Origin: Botryosphaeria dothidea
Taxonomy: Eukaryota; Ascomycota; Dothideomycetes; Botryosphaeriales; Botryosphaeriaceae
Direction: 5' to 3'
Assembly (NCBI GenBank): GCA_011503125.2
Contig: WWBZ02000073.1
Span: 3,162,001 to 3,226,000 of the forward strand
Length of the DNA stretch: 64,000 nucleotides
Part shown: piece after piece, positions 25,220-38,121 of the stretch
How positions within the stretch are numbered: position 1 is the first letter of the stretch
Layout of the letters: each line of letters opens with the position of its first letter
Made by a program: the position numbers and the translations under genes
The notes under the pieces: model-generated
Seen by the model: only the letters and a program-made list of their open reading frames with translations
What the model was told of the DNA's origin: nothing
The model's database searches: none

Positions 25220-28200
25220 TCGTTATCTATCGTTTAATCTCTATATAAGCGTCTTATACGCTTATAACGTTCTCTCTACGGTATTTAGAAGAATACTATA
25301 TTATTATACTCTACTATAATATACTACGACCGTACGACGGCTTTTCTCTACGTATTATTTTATTAATAGTTATTACGATATAGCTATTTACCTTAATATC
25401 GAGTATCTTAAGTATCTAATATACGTTCCTAGCTAGCTTTAATCCTTTTAGTTAGCTATACGACGTTAACTAACGAATAGTACCTATTTATTACCTACTA
25501 TATCGTCTTCGAAGCTAATTATCGTCCTTAAATCTTCGTAAGACTAGAATAAATAGTTCTTTATCGTCTAATCGCGTGTAAAGAAGGCTCGCTTATACGA
25601 CTATATCGATCTAACTAAGGACTTACGTCCGTAATAACTAATCGCGCCTACTAAGCCTCCTCTACTAATAGATAATATTACCGACGCGGATCGTAAGGAG
25701 TATAAGTAGAAGCGCGAGAACTATAAGAAGGATAAAAAGGAGTACGATAGGTAGATGCGAGAGCTTAATAACCTCTTATCGCTTATTAAGGACTTAGTAT
25801 CTTAGCCGCTACTACCGCTCTTACGTAAGATCGAGGACTCTTATCTCTATACGTAGTTACGCGCTCTATAAGCTCGACTCTAACCTTCCGTCTCTATATA
25901 ATAGAAGTTTATTCTTAATAAGCTTCGCGAGCTTAAGAAGCCTCTAACTATCTAGAGTACTAAAAAGTAGCTTATATAATAGAAAGAGTATATATTTAAA
26001 GTACGCTCTCTTAGCCTCTTTAATATCGAAGGCTCTCGAGAAGTAAATATATTTCTTAAGCCTATTATACAACACGACTTAGAATACGCTAGCCCTATCC
26101 TTCGTAAGCTGCGACTCGGTACTAAGACGCTTAACGTTTTAGATATTATTATCGATTATCGTAAGTATACTCGCTAGAAGCAAGCGCTTATAACGAATAA
26201 GACTTATACGACCTTCGTAGCTACTCTACGAGGCGAGAAGTAGCCGTAGAAGCCTCCTAAATACTTATATAGACTCCTATACTAGTACTTCTAATACTTC
26301 TATCTTAATCCGAACGCGCCTAACCGTCCTACCGACTTTAAACTAAATAAGAAGGTCTAGGATAAGATTCTTAAGCTTATAAAGAATAATAAGATTAAGA
26401 CGTAAGTTAAGAATGCACTTAAGCGCGGTATACTACTAATACCTTATATATAAGGTAATAAGAATAAAGATAAGGAGCCTAAGCCTAATACGCTTATAAA
26501 TAATAATAATAGTAATAACGAGTAAGAATCTATTAAGTTCTTCCTAGCCGTTATTACGTAGTTATTTACTACGCACCGAGACTCGCGTCTAACTACGTTA
26601 GAGCTCTTATAGATCGTAGATACTAGTACTACTTATTACGTATATAATAAATATATACGTAAAAGGTTTATTAAGATACGTAACGTAGGTCTAGATAACT
26701 TCGTAATCTACGGTAATACGCGTATGCCTATTAAGAGCTTCGGGAATATTATAGTTAATACCCGTAACGGAAAGAAGAGTAAGGTTATTATCCTTCGTAA
26801 TATAGCCTACGTTCTAGTATTTATAGGTAACTTAGTCTCTATTTCTAAGTATAATAAGAAAGACGTTTATATAGATACTAAGAGTCTTCGACTCTATAAG
26901 AACGATACTATAGTATATATCCTTACTCCGTCTAAAGGATAGTTCTTTCTTAAACTATACTAAGTAGAGTCCGTACTAGCTATTACGAGTACTACGACTA
27001 CCCGTAGTCTTCTAGCTAAATAGTAGTATAGAGTCTTTATTTATACTAACTACTACGCTATTAAGGCGTTACTTATAGCTATTACCGGCGTAGAGTTTAC
27101 GAACGACGTCGTGCCTATTTACTACGATACCTACTCGCGAGTAAAAGCTTATTAGCTTATTACGCGAGACTTATTACTAGAGGAAGCTCGCAACGAGTTA
27201 TTCTTCCAAGTCTTATTTAACCTTATCTAGATAACGCCCGCCTTTAATTAACACGAGTAGATTACTTATATCGAGTATATAAAGAGCAACTATATCTTTA
27301 CCCGTACCTATATGCTTAAATTAGACTATAACACGCTTATTCTCGATATTCTAAGTATAATCGAACGTCGCTTTAACGCTCTTACTGCGTTCTTTCGAAC
27401 TAATAGCGAAAGATTACTTAATACCGCGTTTAAGGCTAAACTTAAGCGAAGAGGAATTATAATAGAGGTCTTAGTACTCTATATACCTACTTAGAACGGA
27501 TATACCGAGAGAACTAGTTAGTCTATTATTATTAAAGTACGAGTAATACGTATCGGGGTAAACCTCCCTAAACGCCTATAGCTAGAGATAGTCCTAGTAG
27601 TAACGTATATATATAATCGGACGCTAAGTAAAGTCCTTAAGTAGAAGACGCCCTTCGAGCTTACTTATAGTATTAAACTAAACGTAGCTTATATAAGAGT
27701 CTACGGATGCAAGGCCTACGCTCTTAATAAAACTATCTCGCATAGTAATAAGCTCTAAGAACGAGCCCTCGTTAGCTATCTTATTAGGTATAACTCTACT
27801 AATATCTACCGGATATAGTATCTACTAGGGGACCGTATTATCCGCTTAAGAGACGTTAGTTTTAACGAGTTATTAAAATACTTACTAGATAAGTAAGAGT
27901 AGTATTAAGAAATCGAGAATATAGAAGAGGAGCCTTAGGAGGTAATTCCTCGCATCCGTCTAGGCTCTAAGAACCTTATTACGTTAGATTCGTTATCTAG
28001 TAAAGATAAGGAGGTTACTTATAAGCAAGCTACTAATATAGAAGAATAACCTACTTTATTATTAGATAGATAATAATAAGGTATACTGCCTAATAAACTA
28101 GATATATAATATACTTAACTATATATACTATTACCGTCTACTATAGATAATAGTATACTATACCTACTAAGCGATAACGTCTTACCGTTATCTACTCTTA

Positions 28201-29784
28201 GAGACTTATATATCTTAGAGGGTAAGAAAGACGAATAATAGTAAGAGGGACGCCTTAGTCGTCTTCTCTCTATTTAATACGATACTAAGCCTAACCTAGG
28301 AGTAGCACGGGGTAATCGTATACCCCTTATAGCTAATATTAACGCGGATCCTAACCTAAACCTTATTATTAAAGGTCTAAGAAATCGAAGAAGAGCTACG
28401 TATACCGCGAAGGTTATTAGTAACGCTTACTATAAGCAGACCTTTCTCGCCGCGAATATATATATACTACTTAAATACGCTCCTACGGGTAATTACGAGT
28501 AAATATCTTAACCTACTATATACGAGGATCCTCTACCCTTATATTAGTTAGAGAAGCTTCCTTCTCTACTACGTATTTATTAGAACGACCTTCCGCCCGA
28601 GCCTCGTTACTATAAGAATATTCTTAAATACTAACTTAAGCTTTATCTCTTTTAAGTACTCTACTATAAGCTATAGAAAGATAATAGTAAGAGGGTATAG
28701 ATCGTTATAGACGAGGATTAAGCACGTAAGGCTAATAAAGAGGTTATTCCTCTTATATAGGTCTTTAAATATAAATTTAATAAAAAGGGATATCTTACTA
28801 AGATTAAGGCACGAGTATACGTACGAGGTAACCTCTAAGTCTCCTACTAAGATATATATACGGCTACTCTTACCTTCCGTATCTTTCGCACGCTTATAGC
28901 GATTATCTACGTATTCGACCTCGAGATATAGTAATACGACGTCGTTAATACCTTTCCTTATATCCCTCTTAATTAACTAACCTTCTACCGAGTACTAGAA
29001 GGTATAATACTTTCTTATAGGAAGATCTTATTACTTAAGAAAGCTCTCTATAGGCTTAAAGAGTCGCTAGCGTTATAGTAAAAGTACTTTTAAGCTATAC
29101 TTAAAGACCTAGGACTTAAGCCTATACTAAATACTCTATATTTCTACGTAAACGAGTACCTCTTTATATTCTTCTTCGTAGACGATATTATTATAGCCTT
29201 TCTTAAGAAGAATAAGCTATTCGCGTATATATTCGAATAAGACCTCTTTTAGCGCTATAAGATATATAAGATAGAAGAAGTTTAGTAGTTCTTAGCTTTA
29301 CGAATTATCCGTAATCGAAGTAAGTAACTACTATAGCTATTATAGAAGTTATATCTTACTAGCCTTAGGGCTAAATATAACGTTAAAGAATTATCGGTTA
29401 CTACGCCTCTTCCGATAGAGAACCTACCTACTCTAAATAACGAGACTTATATAATATCTTAAGATATCTATACGTTCTAGAGTAAGATAGGATCTACCTA
29501 GTTCGCTACTATTAGTACGAGACCTAATATAGGCTACGCCTACTTAGCCCTCTCTACGTATTTAACGAACCCTTCTAAGCGATACCTCTATCTTATATAT
29601 CGCCTTCTAGAATATCTCGTAAATACGAAGGACCTCGTAATTATATATAACGGTAACGTAGTAAATAATTAACGTATCTTCGTGCCTAATAGTAATATAT
29701 TCTTTATAAATAATACGGCTATACGCCGTAGTTACTAAGAATTACTTATAATACTATTCGACGGACCCGTAGACTAGAAAGCCT
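25220..29784 (+). pseudogene. Element D gag-pol (5' part): gag, protease, integrase, RT, start of RNase H
   Basis: Read through stops: gag about 25220-26560; a copia protease about 26610-26940 with a D-T-S active-site-like triplet and a 72-codon surviving open stretch (26724-26942); integrase about 27040-27860; reverse transcriptase about 28740-29330 with an FFVDDII motif (YVDD class) near 29180; and the first half of RNase H about 29500-29784. It is interrupted by element C at the TSD ctaag (29785-29789). The cDNA-copying and integration functions are inferred from the family. No intact product remains. Confidence 0.83.
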
Positions 29785-29789
29785 CTAAG
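29785..29789. repeat. TSD of element C (left copy; right copy 35557-35561)
   Basis: ctaag borders both outer LTR ends of C. Rejoining the flanks gives a continuous copia RNase H frame across the junction. Confidence 0.87.
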
Positions 29790-30160
29790 TGTAATAAATA
29801 AACCTTAGGGGGGGCGGAGAGACGAGGTAACGAAGCCGGTAAAGATAGTAGGGGTAAAGTAATATCGAAGTATAAGGGTATAGTTTAAAGGGCGAGGGTA
29901 CGAGGTGCGAGAGACGAGGGGCGAGGGACGGGGGACGAGGGAGGTAAGTAAGGTCTAATTTAAGGCGTACCAAGTTATACGCGAGGAATACTTATTACTA
30001 GACTAAAGAACTAACTATAAAGTAGAGGGGCGAGCTTTATATATATAAAGAACGAACTAAAATACTAGCTTTCTAATTTATAAGTAGGTAAGTCTAGATC
30101 TAGATTTTAAATTAACGAAGGTAAATAAGTAAGGGGTCTATATAAGCCACGTTTATAATA
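29790..30160 (-). repeat. 3' LTR of element C
   Basis: 371 bp starting tgtaataaa on the plus strand. It is preceded, in element orientation, by the purine-rich tract complementary to 30161-30180. Its partner is 35186-35556. Confidence 0.87.
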
Positions 30161-30239
30161 GTAGGCTCTCCTCCCTAGAGGTAAGTTCCTACGAGCCTTT
30201 AGCCTAAGGATCGAGGTTTTAAAGAGTAACGTTTATAGA

Positions 30240-33200
30240 ACGTATTAAGGGCCTTAAGGTCTTTAATAAGGTCGTAAGGTTTCTAGGTTAGTATCGAGTA
30301 ACTAGTCTATTTTACGAGGTATTTCGGTTGTCTCCGGGTTGCTTTAACGTCTAGAATCTCTTCTACCCGGTACTCTTCTTCGCCGTTAACGATAACGGGC
30401 GGGGGCGGAGGTTAGACTTAATTAGGCAAGGGGTTAGAGGCCGCGGGTTCGAGTAAAGAGACGTGGAATATAGGATAGACTTTTATCGTCCTTAGTAGTT
30501 CTAGGCGATAGATATAAGTCGAGATCTTTCCTAGTATAGGAAAGGGGCTAAGGCGTTTAAAGTCGAGTTTATCCGAAGGTCTTATTATCGAGATATACCG
30601 TCTTAGGAGCTAAACGAGGTTACTAGGCTTAAAGACGGGTAGCGAGATACGGTCTTTATTAGCTTATTCTACGTAGGCATCTTATACGAATCGAATTTCT
30701 TAGCGAAGGTAGTTTTCGAGGTTTTCGAGGTTCTCTTAGAAGAGACGTAGGGGTTCGAGTGGGGCTAAGATCGGGTCTTTCCGTAGAATCTTATAACGAG
30801 GGTAGAAGCCGTAGTTTATAAAGAAAGGGGTAACCTTAGTCGTAGTCGAGATTATATTATTATAAGCGAATTTAGTAAGGGAGAGAAAGTCGTTCTAATC
30901 GTCTTATTAGTACGAAACGTAGGCACGAAGGTATTGCTCGAGAATAGCGTTAATACGCTCTGTCTGGCCGTCGGTTTACGGGTGGAAAGCCGTACTAAAG
31001 TTAGTCTTAATAGATAGAGATCTACTAAGAGCTCTAGTAAATTTAGAGGTAAAAATCGAGCCGCGGTTAGATACGAAGTCGTCGGGTAAGCTATATAGTC
31101 GAAAAACGTAGTCTCGATAAAGCTTAGTAAGCTCTATCGAATCGAGGGTTATTTAGTAAGGAATAAAGTAAGCTATTTTAGTTAGTCGATCTACGACTAC
31201 TAATATAGTATCGAACGAGTTAGACGTTAGAAGTCCCGTAATTAAATCGAGAGAAACGGATTACTAGCGGCGTTGTAGTACTTTAAGGGGTTTTAAATAT
31301 CTATAGGGGGTATGTCGAGCGGGTTTAATTCTTTAGTAGGTCTTATAGTTTCGTATAAAACGAGCTACTATCTGGCGTAGACCTAGCCACTAGAAATTAC
31401 GAGTAACGAGTTTAAATATTACTACTTAGCCTAGGTATCTAGTAGCCGGGTACGAGTGTCGAGAGCTAATAATTCTTTAGCGGAGGCTTAGATCTTTAGA
31501 AATATAGATAAGTCTATTAACTAGTAAGAGACTATCGTTATTCTTAGAATATACGCCTAAATCTACCTTAGAATGTCGAAGTGCGTAGGTATCGAGTGCG
31601 GTAAGGATCTCTTGTCTAAGAGTATCCTTATCGAGTACTAAGCGAATTTTACTAGCTAGAGACGGTTCTAGCCTAGCGATTAAATAGCGAGTAGAAATAA
31701 GGGTTAAAATTTCGAATTTTTTAGAGGTAAGGATCGTAGTAGGGGGTAGGCGCCCCTCTCGAGCAGGGAGGTCTCCTAACCATCTTATTAACGCATCCGC
31801 GCGTTAATTCTTAGTTCCTAGGCGGTAGACGATCTTAAAGTCGAGTTCTAAGAGTTTAATTACCTAGCGTGCTTGCCGATAGTTTAAGATTTACTTAGAG
31901 GCAAAGCTAGTTAAATTTAAGTAATCTATAAGAACGAGGAGTAGCGAGGAGAGGTTAATAACGAGGGGACGGTATTCCTTTAGGGCTTCTACGATAGCTA
32001 AGAGTTCCTTATCCCCGATACCGTAGTTCTACTCTACGGAGGTTATTTTCCGAGAGTAGTAGGCGATAGGATGTAGGATTCTTCTACTATTATCGTAGGT
32101 TACCTATTAGGACAAAATTACGGAGATAATAAAGTTAGATGAGTCGGTTTTAAGAATAGTTTCGAGTTAGGGGTCGAAGTATCGGAGGATTAGGTAAGAG
32201 TAGAAGGCTTCCTTAAGATAAGTAAATGCCTTATTCTATTCTTTTCTCTAAGTAAAACGAATATTCTTAGCTAGGAGCCTAAAGAGGGCTCTAGCTTTTC
32301 GAGAGTATCCTTTAATAAATCTTCGGTAAAAGTTTATAAAGCTAAGGAACGATTAAAGATCTTTAACTAAGCGAGGAGTTTCCTAGTCTCTTACGGCGGC
32401 TACCTTAGCCGGGTCTATAGAGATACCGTCTAGGGAGATAACGAAGCTAAGAAACGTAGTCGAAGTCGTATAGAAGTCGTATTTTTCGCCTTTTACGTAC
32501 AGGCCTACTTCACGAAGTTTTTCGAGAACTAATTAGACGTGTTCGTGGTACTCTTCTTCTATTTCCGAGTAGATAAGAATATTATCTAAGTAGACGACGC
32601 ACTAGTGGTCGAGATATTTACGTAGCGTATCGTTAACGAATTATTAGTAGGTAGTAGGCGTATTCGTAAGGCTAAAGGGCATAATAAGGTACTCGTATAG
32701 GCTATAGCGAGTCCTAAAGGCGGTTAAATATTCGGAGCCTTCCTTAATCCGGATAAGGTTATAAGCACCGCGAAGGTCGAGTCGAGTAAAAATACGAGAG
32801 CCTTAAAGTTGACGGAGAGTCTCGTTAATTAAGGGGAGTAGATAACGGTTCTTTTTCGTAATACCGTTTAGTTCGCGATAATCCATATAAAAACGAAGGC
32901 CGCCACCTAGTTTCTTAATAAAGAGAATAGGGGACGCAGAGGATAAGGATGAGGGCCGAATAAAACCTTTCTTAAGGTTCTTATTAAGATATTCGCGTAG
33001 AGCTTTAAGCTCTAAATCGGATATTAAGTAGAGAGGACCGAATAGGGGTTTCTTGCCCTCTTCTAGCGAAATCTTATAATTAATATATCGATATAGGGGA
33101 AGCTTATCGGCTTCTTTCTTAGTAAAGAAAGGAAGAAGGTGGTGAAATCGAGCCGGGATTCGTGAGCGGAGGGTTTCGAGTTCTTATTCCGGGGTTTATT

Positions 33201-35160
33201 GTTCCGTTTTTTTAAGGCTTTCAAGGTGTTCTTGGATTTCCTTAATTAATACGGTATAGATCCTAGTCTTATCTCGTTAGATATAGCGGGTAAGGGCGGC
33301 GTAGGATACCGTAGCGTAAGAGATCGAAGGCGGATTAGGAGGCGTAATCGTAGGTTGTCGAGTAGGTAAGTAATTTACTTAGTAGAAAGGAGAAGCGAAG
33401 GTAATAGTATTCCTTAACTAGAGAATCTGTGGATCGTATCTTTCTAGCTAAGGTTTTCTAAGAATAATAGAATATTAACTAAGCTTAGTTACCTAAAAGG
33501 TAAGAAGTTCTTAGTATTAATTAATATCGAGTTGAAGGTCGGCTTTATAAGTAATCCACCTAGCTATAGATCTATTAGCTAGCTCGAGGAATTTAGGTTA
33601 TATTTTTTAACGAGTAGGGAGCGAGTGTTCCTTAATAAAAGTATTATCTATAAATAAGGACGAAGCACTAGAGTCTAGTATAGACGAGGTTTCGATTATT
33701 TTATTAACTACTAACTTAAGAATAAGGAGTAGGCGTTTTCCGAGATTAATAGCGCGTGGTGTCGAGGTACGAGGTTCGGGGGGTGAAAATAAGAGTGTTC
33801 CGAGGTTCGACGATAAAGAAGTAAGAATAGAGAATTGATTTAAAGTAGAAAGTAGCGGGGGGCTAGGCAGGTGCCGGGTACTACCTAGCCTCCTACGTTT
33901 TTTAATACGTAGAGGACTAAAGCCGTAGGAGGAGTTATAGGAGTCGAGGTTTTAGAGACGAGTGGACTTATTACTAGTAGCGAGGTGGGCGGAGAGAGTG
34001 CAGTTATAGTCGAATTAAGGTTTAGACCCTTTAAACCCTTTGGACCCTTTGCCTTAGGGCACTTACGTACCTAGTAGTTCGGATTACTATAGTAAGCGCA
34101 GAGATTATTGGCTCTTCGGTACGCTTTTCGAGTAGAGGCATCTAGTTCTATAGGTTTACTTTAGGGGATCGAGGTTGGCGCGGGAGGAGTAGCTGGTGTA
34201 AGAGAAGAAGGGATCGAGGTGGGAGTACGAGCTAAGGGTGTCTTTTTCTCAACGGTTCGAGTATAGAGTTGGTTATCTAGTGCAATGCAAGCCTTAGCGA
34301 ACTTTTCGAATTCTAGTGGCATAGAACGTCTAACAAGAAGATCCTTAAGGTTCTCCTTAAGGCCAAGGCGGAAGTAGTGAATCTTTACTACGTTTTCCTT
34401 CTAACTAAGAGTCGTAATAAGCGAGAGAAACCGTAAGTAGTAAGCCGAGTAGGACTTGTCTTGTTTAAGTGTAAGGAGGGATCGTTTAGCCGTTGCGTAA
34501 GCATCAGGATTATTAAATGCGGCCTTGAGAGCTTAGTAGAAGACCTTATAATTATCGAAGTCTACGGAACCGTTCGAAGCAGAGACGTAAGGGGCAAACC
34601 AAGTATAAGCCGCATCGCGAAGATATGACCTAGCGTAGGTAATCTTAGCTATGTCCGTTGTAAAAGCAGATAGGTCCGAGGCAAATTTAAGTTGAAGTTG
34701 CGTAGCGAAGTTCTAGAACCGAGTGCGTTCTCCTTTAAAGGGTTCTAGATCCGATACCTTAGGGATGCGGGGACGAGGGGTTTCTAAAGAAGATACCGTG
34801 GACGTAGTAGCCGGCGTGTTAGTAGGGAGGTTCGGGGCTAGTAGTTAGAGTCGGGCGAAGGCTTTATCTTGGCCAAAACCGTAGTAGTAAAAGATGCAAG
34901 CAACTTGGGCGTTCGTGGCATTCTTAGGGATAACTGGTGAATCGATATCGGATCTTAGGCAAGATTGTCTTCCTCTAGCGTATACCTGGCTAAGGGTAAC
35001 GCGTAGAGAAACCGGGATATCTTTAGGGAAGGTAGGACGAGCGTTAATAGGAGTAGGGACTTAATTAAGAACTTAGAAGAGCGTATCCCAAGGATTAGGA
35101 GGTATAGTTCCATCAACTATTTTGGGGATTATAGTCTAGGGCTTCGGCGAGAGCTTTAGG
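30240..35160 (-). pseudogene. Element C gag and pol, degraded
   Basis: In element order: gag with a capsid-like domain (about 34750-34300) and one zinc knuckle near 34080-34040 (CX2CX4HX4C with some Cys/His now Tyr). Then protease with a DSSASS-type active site near 33680, and RT about 33050-32450 including an FIRPS segment, a YMDYRELN segment and a YLDNILIYS catalytic motif (D to N, near 32570). RNase H is about 32300-31850 and integrase about 31600-30800. A well-preserved chromodomain lies at about 30400-30270, reading EYRVEEILD followed by KYLVK. Stops are mostly former Q or W codons. The gag start was not fixed, so borders are approximate. Confidence 0.85.
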
Positions 35161-35185
35161 CCTACTAGAGAGAAGTCTAGCAAAA

Positions 35186-35556
35186 TATAATAAACGGACC
35201 TTAGAGGGGGCGGAGAGACGAGGTAACGAAGCCGGTAAAGGTAGTAGGGGTAAAGCAATATCGAAGTATAAGGGTGTAGTTTAAAGGGCGAGGGTACGAG
35301 GTGCGAGAGACGAGGGGCGAGGGACGGGGGACGAGGGAGGTAAGCAAGGTCTAATTTAAGGCGTACCAAGTTATACGCGAGGAATACTTATTACTAGACT
35401 AAAGAACTAACTACAAAGCAGAGGGGCGAGCTTTATATATATAAAGAACGAACTAAAATACTAGCTTCCTAATTTATAAGTAGGTAAGTCTAGATCTAGA
35501 TTTTAAATTAACGGAGGTAAATAAGTAAGGGGTCTATATAAGCCACGTTTATAATA
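35186..35556 (-). repeat. 5' LTR of element C
   Basis: 371 bp, highly similar to 29790-30160, with mainly transition differences. It ends at ataata 35556, followed by the right TSD. Confidence 0.87.
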
Positions 35557-35561
35557 CTAAG

Positions 35562-36072
35562 CGACTAATAGTAACGACCTTAATAACGGAAGTAGAGCTT
35601 CTCGCTCTATTAGAGACTACTAAGTAAGTATACTAGTAGAAACGCTTCTTTAGAGGCATCTAATTTAAGCTAGGTTATCTCGTTTAGATCGAGTATAATA
35701 ATATATAGACGCTCCGCCTTATAGAAGAGAACGTCGGAAAGCTTATTACGAAGCTTCGTTACGTTAATATCTATTACTACTAGCTTAGGTAAGAGACTTA
35801 AGTAGGTAACGTTTACTTTAAATAGATACTAATAGCTTAGATAATCGTAGACGATCTTATAAAGCCGTTAATAAAGTAAAAGCACGCCTACTTTATATAA
35901 GGCTTAGGCCTCTTATTACTATAATAGTAATTATAAGCGTATATACCGCTTAAACTAGATTATTACTATTTTATTTATATATTTCGGTAATTACGTTCCT
36001 TTTATACTATTAAAGGTTAATACTAAGTAGATTATCGCGTACTACCCGATCGGACACTACGCGAAGGAGGTA
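35562..36072 (+). pseudogene. Element D, rest of RNase H and 3' end
   Basis: This continues the copia RNase H frame after element C, including the segment LLALLETTK near 35600 that corresponds to the conserved EAEY...A region of copia RNase H. It ends with a purine-rich tract (36061-36071) just before the 3' LTR. Confidence 0.8.
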
Positions 36073-36220
36073 TATTAGAAATTACGTATTTTATATATTG
36101 CTTTTATAATACTAGATAGCTTAGTTACTTACTTACGTATATAAGAAGAGTAGACTACCTACGCCCTTTCTCCTTATACTAATTATTAATAGATTATTAT
36201 TATTTATTAATATACTAATA
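36073..36220 (+). repeat. 3' LTR of copia element D
   Basis: 148 bp, the partner of 25044-25191, ending at tactaata 36220 and followed by the right TSD tatat. Confidence 0.88.
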
Positions 36221-36225
36221 TATAT

Positions 36226-37645
36226 AAAGCTATTAGTCTCGACTTCGAATACGTACGAATTATAATATCTAAGTACTATAATAGACGGTACTAGACGGCA
36301 CCGAACCTAAAGAAGAGGGATAAAGTATACCTCCTTATAAAAAATATTAAATCGAAGCGACTAAGCGATAAATTAGATTTTAAGAAAACCGGTCTATTCG
36401 AAATTTTAGAAAAACTCGGAAACGTTACGTATCGACTTAAATTACTAGTAACGATACGAATAAATTCTATCTTTTACGTAGTATTACTTAAACTAGTACT
36501 AGAAGACGCTATAATTCTAGAAACTCTAGAAGAAATAATTCTAGAAAACCTAGATACTAAAGAAGACGAATACCTAGTCGAGAAGATCTTAGACTATAAA
36601 AGATTCGGATATTAGCTTAAATATCTTATTAAATAGGAAGGATACGGAAATAAGAATAACTAATAGGTACCTAAGGACGATATATATCTAGATCTCGTTA
36701 TAGAATTCTACCGTTAAAACCCTAACCTTCTACGGAAACGAGGTCGCCCCCGAATAAGAATAACGGGAGATCCTTAAGATAGAGAGATAAACGAGTAGAA
36801 TTTATAGGCTTAGAAGAGTATAGAGACTTCGTACTAGCTATAGGCTCGCCGGTAGACTTAGTAGACTTAGCTATATACGGCGTAGCAAGACCTACCGTCT
36901 CGTAACGTAGCCGTTTTAACGCGGACGGACCCTTAGAATTCTTAGGGTTAGGAGCGTACCCCTTATCCTCGGCTAACGTAGCTAGCAGCTCCTCCGCCTC
37001 CCGACGATTATACTTATCTAACGCGGCTAAACTACTAGACTTAGTAAGAAGAGCCTTATAACTACGCTCCTCTAATAAACGCTAGTTAGCCCGTAAACGT
37101 TTTAGACGGGCAGTAGTAGTCTCTAGCTCTTTTTATTAAAGGCGCAACGCCTGCTACGTTTTTTCTTATTCCTTCTATAAGCGATCCTACTCCTCCTATA
37201 AACGATCTAACTTAGATAAGGAAGTAAGAAACTTCTTATAAGCTTCCGCCTCTTTAGTCTTTAATCTCTTCTATTCCCGACGAAGACCTAGGGCTAGGAG
37301 ATATTAGTAACTAACCTAAATAAAAAAGGAATTACCTACCCCTAGAAAGTAATATCTTCTTCGCATTATATATCGTCGCGCCTTTTATAATATAAGCACC
37401 GCAGCGATCGTGCTCTAGAGCCACCTTATATAATCTATCGTTTAGTTCGTAATCGAAATAGGGACGATCCGTAGGAAAGGGGATAGACTCTATAAGGGCC
37501 GCTAGACGACGCCGTTCTTTAGTCGTATCCCGCTTACGTTTAGACATAATGGACTTACGGAAAGAAAGCGAGCTAGAACGAATTAACAAGGAAATAGGCA
37601 ACACGGAAGAATCTTCGGGCCGAAGATCCTTAAGGGGGGGGATAG
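36226..37645 (+). mobile_element. Element A, segment 4: integrase C-terminus, chromodomain, antisense gene, PPT
   Basis: This resumes element A after D and is colinear with 22413-23861 of element B. It encodes the last part of integrase, a chromodomain around 36560-36700 with Trp codons lost to RIP, then the antisense accessory gene and a G-rich polypurine tract ending at 37645. RIP is heavy up to about 37150 and fades toward the LTR. Confidence 0.88.
36722..37547 (-). pseudogene. Antisense accessory gene of element A (second copy)
   Basis: This is the homologue of 22914-23763 in element B. The ATG start is preserved here (37547-37545, followed by SKRKRDTT) and exon 1 is open to the intron, which again has a GTAGGT donor, a TACTAAT-like branch site and a CTAG acceptor (about 37345-37295). 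Several of the cysteines conserved in B are Tyr here, and exon 2 contains many stops. A His retained in the LEHDRC segment shows that the Tyr in copy B was a His. Retention of the same start, intron and stop in two copies argues that this was a real gene of the element, not a chance ORF. Confidence 0.7.
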
Positions 37646-38121
37646 TGTTACGGTGCAGCCTCCACAGGTTAAGGAAGCTGGGGATCAGCCCCGCTGGGAA
37701 CGACAGAAGTCGGAACCCTAAGGGTCCGAGGTCACGTGACCTCCGCGATCAGTTGGACCTACCCGCTCATTCGCCAAGACAAATGAGCGAGCAAGCCATC
37801 TGAGCGCTTCCCGCTTAGATACTCTACTAGGCTTAGAAAGAATAGCAGTTGAGCGTAATACGCCAACTAAGCACATAGATTATAGATAATCTCCTACGTG
37901 TATATAAACCACACTCTTTAGATAGCTTTGACCTTCGTGGTTAACTTCGTAATAGAATTTGGACTCTATTGGTAATAAGGCCTTCGCACGCAGTGCTCAG
38001 TCTTCAGTCGTCTACTCGTTCCTCACGTACCTCTTCTTGTACCCACTCAAGGAAAACCCTTCGACAGGTTTCCACCCTCTTTGGTGTTTGGATCCTTAGA
38101 GGTAGAGGCCCGCTCGTTACA
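37646..38121 (+). repeat. 3' LTR of element A, lightly mutated
   Basis: 476 bp starting TGTTACGG and ending GTTACA, the least RIP-mutated copy of this LTR family in the window (CA and TG present). It contains the 16-bp palindrome gaggtcacgtgacctc (37728-37743) and a TATATAA box at 37901-37907. The outer border directly abuts host coding sequence; the matching left TSD (possibly caggg) would lie off the window. Confidence 0.9.

Larger units (their letters stand above)
29790..35556 (-). mobile_element. Element C: second Ty3/gypsy chromovirus family, 5,767 bp, partly RIP-mutated
   Basis: A complete minus-strand gypsy element with 371-bp LTRs (35186-35556 as 5' LTR, 29790-30160 as 3' LTR). It belongs to a different family from A and B: there is no LTR similarity, no antisense cargo gene, and it is shorter. 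It is the innermost and probably among the youngest insertions. It keeps many more CA and TG dinucleotides (especially 32500-35200) than the surrounding copia DNA, although stops still block all frames. Confidence 0.9.
25044..36220 (+). mobile_element. Element D: Ty1/copia retrotransposon with element C nested inside
   Basis: A Ty1/copia element with 148-bp LTRs (25044-25191 and 36073-36220) and a 5-bp TSD. Without the inserted element C (29790-35556 plus its TSD) it is about 5.4 kb, normal for the group. Its order gag, protease, integrase, RT, RNase H places integrase before RT, the defining copia layout. Both LTRs start tattagaaatt (ancestral TGTTAG) and differ mainly by transitions. It is RIP-degraded throughout, with few CA/TG left. 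Confidence 0.9.

Noticed and set aside
29785..29973. ORF of 62 codons repeated at 35136-35369
   Set aside because: It is simply the LTR of element C read in one frame; the low-complexity Pro/Leu/Tyr content and location explain it.
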